A stretch of 39,691 bases of DNA from Alphaproteobacteria bacterium (lineage in GTDB: Bacteria > Pseudomonadota > Alphaproteobacteria > Micavibrionales > Micavibrionaceae): positions 1 through 39,691 of the forward strand of contig JANQFU010000062.1 of the NCBI GenBank assembly GCA_028277665.1, given 5' to 3'. Made by a program: the position numbers and the translations under genes. The notes under the pieces are model-generated. The model searched no databases and had not been told where the DNA came from. It saw only the letters and a program-made list of their open reading frames with translations. Shown piece after piece: positions 35,488 through 39,691 of this stretch. The stretch's first letter is position 1. Each line of letters begins with the position of its first letter.

Positions 35488-36363
35488 CTATTCCCCCCGG
35501 ACCAGTTTTTCGTAAGTGCCGCGCAGTTGTTTCGTGAGCGGGCCGACCGTGAAGGACAGATCGTCGATTTTTCCGACGGCGGTGACTTCAGCCGCGGTAC
35601 CGGTCAGGAAGCATTCCTCAAAGGTCGGGAGGTCTTCGGGAAAAATCTTTGTTTCCTTGACGGTGATGCCGGCGTCTTTGGCGAGAGCGATAACGGTTCG
35701 GCGCGTGATGCCGTCCAGAAAGCAATCCGGGACGGGTGTATAGAGTTCGCCGCCCTTCACAAAAAAGATGTTTGCGCCTGTGGCTTCCGCGACCTGGCCC
35801 CGGTAATCGAGCATCAGGGCGTCGTCGTAGCCTGCGTCTTCGACCGTGTGTTTTGAGAGGGTGCCGATCATATACAGGCCCGCCGCCTTGCTTTTGCTCG
35901 GGGCTGTATCCGGGGCTGGTTTGCGCCATGGCGAGGTCTTGAGCGTGATGCCTTTTTCGCGTTTTTCGGGATCGAAGTAACTCGGCCATTCCCAGCAGGC
36001 AATGGCGACATGGGTTGTCGTTTGTTTGGCCGAGATGCCCATTTGCTCGCTGCCGCGCCAGGCGACCGGGCGGAGATAGCCGTCGACAACGCCGTTTTCC
36101 TCCATGACGGCGTCTTTGGCGGCCATTATTTCTTCAACGCTGTAAGGGAAGGGCATGCCGAGGATTTCCGCGGAAGCGAGCAGCCGTTCGGCGTGTTCTT
36201 TCGATTTGAAAATTTTTCCGTTATAGGCGCGCTCTCCTTCAAAGACGCAGTTTGCATAATGCAAGCCGTGGCAGATGACGTGAGTTTTTGCCTCGCGCCA
36301 GGGGACCATTTCTCCGTTCATCCAGATGGTGCCGTCGCGGTCGTCAAAGGAAAGCAGTGCCAT
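35488..36363 (-). CDS. ilvE: branched-chain amino acid aminotransferase
   Basis: PLP fold-type IV enzyme that transaminates the keto acids made by IlvD to valine, isoleucine and leucine. It has 291 residues. The PLP-lysine is K159 in KSKAAGLYM, the same number as in E. coli IlvE. Other motifs: HGLHYANCVFEGERAY, DDALMLDYRGQVAEATGANIFFV and DGITRRTVIALAKDAGI, with the C-terminal FLTGTAAEVTAVGKID. It is a single gene, convergent with motB (12 nt apart) and divergent from the response regulator. Confidence 0.94.
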   Translation of the reverse strand: MALLSFDDRDGTIWMNGEMVPWREAKTHVICHGLHYANCVFEGERAYNGKIFKSKEHAERLLASAEILGMPFPYSVEEIMAAKDAVMEENGVVDGYLRPVAWRGSEQMGISAKQTTTHVAIACWEWPSYFDPEKREKGITLKTSPWRKPAPDTAPSKSKAAGLYMIGTLSKHTVEDAGYDDALMLDYRGQVAEATGANIFFVKGGELYTPVPDCFLDGITRRTVIALAKDAGITVKETKIFPEDLPTFEECFLTGTAAEVTAVGKIDDLSFTVGPLTKQLRGTYEKLVRGE

Positions 36364-36395
36364 TATTTTCGTCCTTTTTGCTTTTTTTGTTCGGT

Positions 36396-36416
36396 CTTAT
36401 TCATGTTATGAATGAG
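36396..36416. promoter_or_regulatory. imperfect palindrome in the ilvE / response-regulator gap
   Basis: CTTATTCAT (36396-36404) faces ATGAATGAG (36408-36416) across 3 nt, 8 of 9 positions complementary. It lies in the 94-nt divergent gap, 33 nt upstream of the ilvE start and about 42 nt upstream of the response-regulator start. Candidate operator, low confidence. Confidence 0.25.
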
Positions 36417-36457
36417 ATCTGTAACATAAGCAAAAAAATGGGCGGGCGGCAATCGTC

Positions 36458-37204
36458 ATGGTGACATCGGTGCAAAAATCTCTGGATTCGGGGGGCGATC
36501 CTGCGGCGCTCGCGCATATTCTCGTTGTGGACGACGATGCGCGGATCCGCGCGCTTGTCTGCCGGTATCTTCTGGATCACGGATTTGTCGCTCTTGGCGC
36601 GAAGGACGCTGCACAGGCCTCTGACTATCTGGATTTTGCGGCGTTTGACGCGCTGGTGGTCGATATCATGATGCCCGGGGAGAGCGGGCTTGATCTGACA
36701 AAACGTGTGCGGGAGCGTTTCAATCTGCCTGTGCTTCTCCTGACGGCGCTTGGGGAGACGGGGGACCGGATCAGCGGTTTTGAAGCCGGGGCGGATGATT
36801 ACCTGCCCAAGCCGTTCGATCCGCGTGAGCTGGTTTTGCGGTTGCAAGCGATTTTGCGCAGGGGGAATGCGGGAGGAGACGAAGATCATGCGCCCGGGAC
36901 GGTCCGTTATCGCTTCGAGAACCGGATCTATGAACCGGGATCCGGTTATCTGGAATCTGAGGATGGTGCATCTACTTCCTTGACAGATATGGAAGAAACG
37001 CTTTTGCAAATTTTAATCCGTCACGCGGGTCAGAGCGTCTCGCGTGAGGATCTCGCGCAGGGGTGCGGGTTTGCCGGGAATGAGCGTAGCGTTGACGTGC
37101 AGGTTACGCGTCTGCGTAAAAAACTGGAGGCCGATTCCCGCAATCCCCGGATCTTGAGAACGGTGCGCGGGTCCGGATATCTGATCCGGGCCGTGAGAAT
37201 ATAA
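36458..37204 (+). CDS. OmpR/PhoB-family response regulator
   Basis: A 248-residue two-component regulator. The receiver domain (residues 20-135) has the acidic pocket D25-D27 in VVDDDA, the phospho-accepting D69 in VVDIMMPG, T96 and K118 in YLPKPFD. The C-terminal winged helix (about 150-245) has SLTDMEETLLQILIRHAG, SVDVQVTRLRKKLE and RTVRGSGYLI. It is most like the OmpR branch. Paired with the histidine-kinase gene downstream, but 128 nt and a palindromic repeat separate the two. The signal and targets are unknown. Confidence 0.92.
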   Translation: MVTSVQKSLDSGGDPAALAHILVVDDDARIRALVCRYLLDHGFVALGAKDAAQASDYLDFAAFDALVVDIMMPGESGLDLTKRVRERFNLPVLLLTALGETGDRISGFEAGADDYLPKPFDPRELVLRLQAILRRGNAGGDEDHAPGTVRYRFENRIYEPGSGYLESEDGASTSLTDMEETLLQILIRHAGQSVSREDLAQGCGFAGNERSVDVQVTRLRKKLEADSRNPRILRTVRGSGYLIRAVRI

Positions 37205-37219
37205 CTATTTTGGTGTTTT

Positions 37220-37288
37220 GTCATTCCCGCGAAGGCGGGAATCTTTATGGAAGAGGCCCCAGAAGATCCCCGCTTCCGCGGGGATGAC
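37220..37288. repeat. REP-like inverted pair between response regulator and kinase
   Basis: Unit 1 (37220-37246) begins GTCATTCCCGCGAAGGC and unit 2 (37265-37288) ends CCGCGGGGATGAC in inverted orientation. Each unit is itself a short hairpin. The pair is the same sequence family as the 19018-19087 units, here without the outer arms. It separates two genes expected to be co-transcribed and could form a stable RNA hairpin in their shared mRNA. Confidence 0.8.
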
Positions 37289-37331
37289 GTTTATAAAAAT
37301 AAGTTTCTAACGAGTAAAAGGATGGGCTTTG

Positions 37332-38714
37332 ATGCATGTGATGAAATCCATTCGGCGGCGGTTTCCGTTTTTGCGCGGATTTATGCGCGGCGTGCTGCCG
37401 CGCAGTCTGTTCGGGCGCTCGATGCTCATTCTCGTTTTACCGGTTCTGCTTATTCAGGTGATTACGACTTATGTCTTTTTCGATCGCCACTGGGACCGGA
37501 TGACGAGCCGTCTCGGGTTTGCTGTCGCCGGAGAGATCGCGATTATCGCGGATCAGATCGAACGTTCGTCCGATCCCGAAACGCTTGAGCGGATCGCGCG
37601 ATACAGTTCTTCGGATCTCGATCTTCTGGTCAGCTATCTGCCCGAGGCGCGGCTTCAGTCCCGCGAACATGATGCGCCGGGATGGGGATGGGGCTCGATC
37701 GTTGCGGGTACGCTCTCTCATGAGCTTGAAGAAAAGATCGGCTATCCTTTTGCGATTACGATCGACCGGAAAGAGGAATGGGTCGTCGTCCGGATTCAGC
37801 TTTCGGATGGGCTTCTTGTCGTGGAACTGCCTCAGCGGCGCCTGTTTTCCTCGTCCGGGTATATCTTTTTGCTCTGGATGCTCGGGATTTCGATTGTCTT
37901 GCTCGGGATTGCCGTGATCTTCATGCGCAATCAGATCCGTCCGATCCGGCGGCTTGCCGTCGCGGCGGACCGGTTTGGCAAGGGGCGGGATATGCCCGCG
38001 TTCAAGCCTGAAGGGGCCCGCGAAGTGCGTCAGGCGGCGCAGGCGTTTTTGAACATGCATGAGCGTATCAACCGCCAGATTGCCCAGAGGACGGCGATGC
38101 TGGCCGGTGTGTCCCATGATTTGCGCACGCCTTTGACCCGGATGAAGCTTCAACTGGCCATGTTTGAGTTGACGCAGGATACGAAAGACATGCTCCAGGA
38201 TATTGAGGCGATGGAGAAAATGATTACCGGGTATCTCGACTTTGCACGCGGTGCAGGCGAGGAGCAGAGCGTTCGGGTCGATTTTCCGGACTGGCTGCGC
38301 TCCGTTGTGGGAGCTTTCGATCGTGACGCGGCACATCCGGTTCATCTCGATATTCATATCGGATCGGACCGGAGCGTTTTGATCAAGCCGGTGGCGTTTG
38401 AACGCTGCCTTGTAAATTTGTTCTCTAACGCCCGGAAATACGGGGATCATATCTGGGTGAGCGTCTGGAAGGACAGTGCGGATGATATGCTCCGGATCAT
38501 GATTGAGGACGACGGACCTGCGATTTCTCCCGAACTGTATGAAGAGGTTTTCAAGCCCTTCTACCGGGTCGATTCGTCGCGGAATTCGGAGACGGGCGGT
38601 GTGGGGCTCGGGCTTCCGGTCGCGATGGATATCGTGCACGGCCATGGCGGACGAATCTGGCTCGAGCAAAGTGCGCGCGGCGGCCTCGCCGTTCATATCC
38701 GGTTGCCTTTATAG
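37332..38714 (+). CDS. EnvZ-type sensor histidine kinase
   Basis: About 460 residues. Transmembrane helices at roughly 30-50 and 177-199 flank a periplasmic domain of about 125 residues that includes RHWDRMTSRLGF and a WGWG segment, reminiscent of EnvZ-like sensors. A HAMP segment follows (RNQIRPIRRLAVAADRFGKG). The H-box histidine (about 262) is in AMLAGVSHDLRTPLTRMK, the N-box in NLFSNARKYGD, and G-boxes in EDDGPAIS and GVGLGLPVAMDIVH. Start ATG 37332 lies 9 nt after AAAGGA; 37341 and a TTG at 37329 are alternatives. It should phosphorylate the upstream response regulator. Confidence 0.93.
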   Translation: MHVMKSIRRRFPFLRGFMRGVLPRSLFGRSMLILVLPVLLIQVITTYVFFDRHWDRMTSRLGFAVAGEIAIIADQIERSSDPETLERIARYSSSDLDLLVSYLPEARLQSREHDAPGWGWGSIVAGTLSHELEEKIGYPFAITIDRKEEWVVVRIQLSDGLLVVELPQRRLFSSSGYIFLLWMLGISIVLLGIAVIFMRNQIRPIRRLAVAADRFGKGRDMPAFKPEGAREVRQAAQAFLNMHERINRQIAQRTAMLAGVSHDLRTPLTRMKLQLAMFELTQDTKDMLQDIEAMEKMITGYLDFARGAGEEQSVRVDFPDWLRSVVGAFDRDAAHPVHLDIHIGSDRSVLIKPVAFERCLVNLFSNARKYGDHIWVSVWKDSADDMLRIMIEDDGPAISPELYEEVFKPFYRVDSSRNSETGGVGLGLPVAMDIVHGHGGRIWLEQSARGGLAVHIRLPL

Positions 38715-38721
38715 ATCTATG

Positions 38722-39558
38722 CTATGGCTCCCCTGTGGTTTCCTCCATACCGTAAAACGTTCCGGTGCAGAGTTTACGGAAGCCGTACAGACGATAAAAG
38801 CGCTCCAGCACCGTGCCCGATTCTGTCTGGACGAAAAGGAATCGTGCACCGTTATCGGCAGCGTCCTGAATGGCCTGTGCGCCGAGAGCGCGCGCCATTG
38901 TTCCTTTTTTTCTGTATTCTTTCGGTACACCGAGTGTGTAGATGAAGGTTTTCTCATCTTTACTGACCGTTCGGACGATTCCTGCGGGTGCGCCTTTCCA
39001 TGTTCCGATATAGATCCGGCTTTCGAAAGGCGGGCTTTGTTTAAAAAACCGCTCTTCGGCAATCAGGTATCCTTCCGGCAGCGCGCCGTAGACATCGTCC
39101 GCATTGCCGAACGAGGCTCTGAAAAGGTCCAGATAGGCAGGAATGTCGTTTTCGTTTGCGCGGCGAATATGAAGATCGTCTCCGGTGTTTTCCAATTCGG
39201 CGTTCAGGCGTTCCCTGTGGCCGTTCTCATCGAGATCGAGCCTCATCCAGACGTCTTCCGCGATTTTTGTGAGGGATGGCGGAATGTTTTCTTTTCTGTC
39301 GTAAAGATCCGAGAACGGTGTGATGCAAACGGTCGGGGCTCTGTTTCTTTCCGTGAAGAGATCTTTTGCGTCGCCCAGGATTTTTTCAGGGTTTCCGGTG
39401 TAATGCAGGAGATGATTGAAATAGAAATCTTCAATGCAGTCACTAAAAGCGTAACCGTAGGCCGGGGTGTCGTGCGGGGCGTAGTCCGTGTATGTGCCGT
39501 AATTTGACGTGTAGCAGAAGTCTGCGACCTCTTCTATCGTGTGGATTTGTTCTGTCAT
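38722..39558 (-). CDS. GNAT-family N-acetyltransferase with extra N-terminal domain
   Basis: A 278-residue protein. The C-terminal half (about 130-278) is a GNAT domain: LHIRRANENDIPAYLDLF at its start, IYTLGVPKEYRKKGTMARAL as the acetyl-CoA-binding motif A (with the KKGTMA loop), FLFVQTESGTVLERFYRLYGFRKL as motif B and the C-terminal strand. The N-terminal ~125 residues (rich in Tyr/Asp/His, with YNHLL-like FYFNHLLHYTG) have no motif I recognise; a degenerate second GNAT fold is possible. The substrate is unknown. It converges on the kinase gene with 7 nt between the stops. Confidence 0.78.
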   Translation of the reverse strand: MTEQIHTIEEVADFCYTSNYGTYTDYAPHDTPAYGYAFSDCIEDFYFNHLLHYTGNPEKILGDAKDLFTERNRAPTVCITPFSDLYDRKENIPPSLTKIAEDVWMRLDLDENGHRERLNAELENTGDDLHIRRANENDIPAYLDLFRASFGNADDVYGALPEGYLIAEERFFKQSPPFESRIYIGTWKGAPAGIVRTVSKDEKTFIYTLGVPKEYRKKGTMARALGAQAIQDAADNGARFLFVQTESGTVLERFYRLYGFRKLCTGTFYGMEETTGEP

Positions 39559-39640
39559 GCTGTTATGTTTAGCCTTAACCTTAATCTTAATAAACCTGAA
39601 CTATGGATAAGAATAAGTTATAAAACCAACAAAACCAACC

Positions 39641-39665
39641 GTCATCCCGGCGAAAGCCGGGATCC
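39641..39665. repeat. single REP-like unit near the right edge
   Basis: GTCATCCCGGCGAAAGCCGG at 39641-39660, followed by GATCC, is a hairpin (ATCCCGG-CGAAAG-CCGGGAT) of the same general family as the two pairs above. An inverted partner may lie beyond the window. The rest of 39559-39691 shows nothing else I can name. Confidence 0.65.
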
Positions 39666-39691
39666 AGTCATAGAGTTGTTTAAACGCGAAG

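Noticed and set aside
37437-38696. 419-residue open frame antisense to the histidine kinase
   Set aside because: Shadow of the kinase frame; no recognisable domain and no ribosome site.

Overview
The window looks like a chromosomal segment of a moderately GC-rich, free-living, flagellated alphaproteobacterium. The evidence is gene content and order: the block hemB / ldtR-type MarR regulator / glyA-nrdR-rib-nusB, a DUF465 (YdcH) protein, a DUF815 ATPase, a K+-independent H+-pyrophosphatase, an Asp-type (Mg) porphobilinogen synthase and an alphaproteobacterial-type RecO. A complete phosphofructokinase gene is less usual in the class. I cannot place the genus. No tRNA, rRNA, CRISPR array, transposase or prophage gene was seen, and almost all coding capacity is housekeeping.

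Layout. 1-282: degraded ParD-like antitoxin remnant and its AT-rich upstream region, next to a PhzF-family isomerase gene (283-1098). 1133-4644 (minus): operon ydcH-purE-purK-fumC-RHH protein. 4906-8857 (plus): pfk, two PH-domain membrane proteins, ilvD. 8973-12755 (plus): L,D-transpeptidase, YcbK-like Tat-exported M15 protein, folK, folP. 12740-14152: phosphoglycerate-mutase-like phosphatase (minus) divergent from recO (plus). 14384-17996: parC, convergent yajC, DUF815 ATPase. 17989-21125 (minus): serS, pcm, LysM/M23 lipoprotein. 21200-22054 (plus): N-formylglutamate amidohydrolase, ending in a terminator shared with hppA. 22095-30345 (minus): ldtR, small conserved protein, rpiB, glyA, nrdR, ribE, ribB, ribH, nusB, fliL-like gene, hppA. 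30653-35475 (plus): hemB, EAL-domain protein, motA, motB. 35488-36363 (minus): ilvE. 36458-38714 (plus): OmpR/EnvZ-like two-component pair. 38722-39558 (minus): GNAT acetyltransferase.

Functional themes. (1) Biosynthesis: purine (purE/K), riboflavin (ribE/B/H, without ribD), folate (folK/P with glyA), branched-chain amino acids (ilvD, ilvE) and heme (hemB). (2) Envelope remodelling: an L,D-transpeptidase, a YcbK-like protein, a LysM/M23 lipoprotein and an LdtR-like regulator. (3) Motility: an EAL protein directly upstream of the MotAB stator, plus an isolated fliL-like gene. (4) Pyrophosphate/proton energetics: a K+-independent H+-PPase.

The most unusual material is non-coding. Two families of palindromic dispersed repeats appear: a REP-like 'GTCATTCCCGCG...CGCGGGGATGAC' pair and an element built from 8-nt GCGCGAAG/GCGCAGAG units. 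They lie between pcm and the LysM/M23 gene (where they run in frame into its 5' end), between the two-component regulator and kinase genes, upstream of parC, and at the right edge. I found no convincing new multi-gene system. The repeat-derived gene start, the ParD remnant, the EAL-MotAB cluster and the palindrome-rich ldtR/hemB promoter region deserve the closest look.
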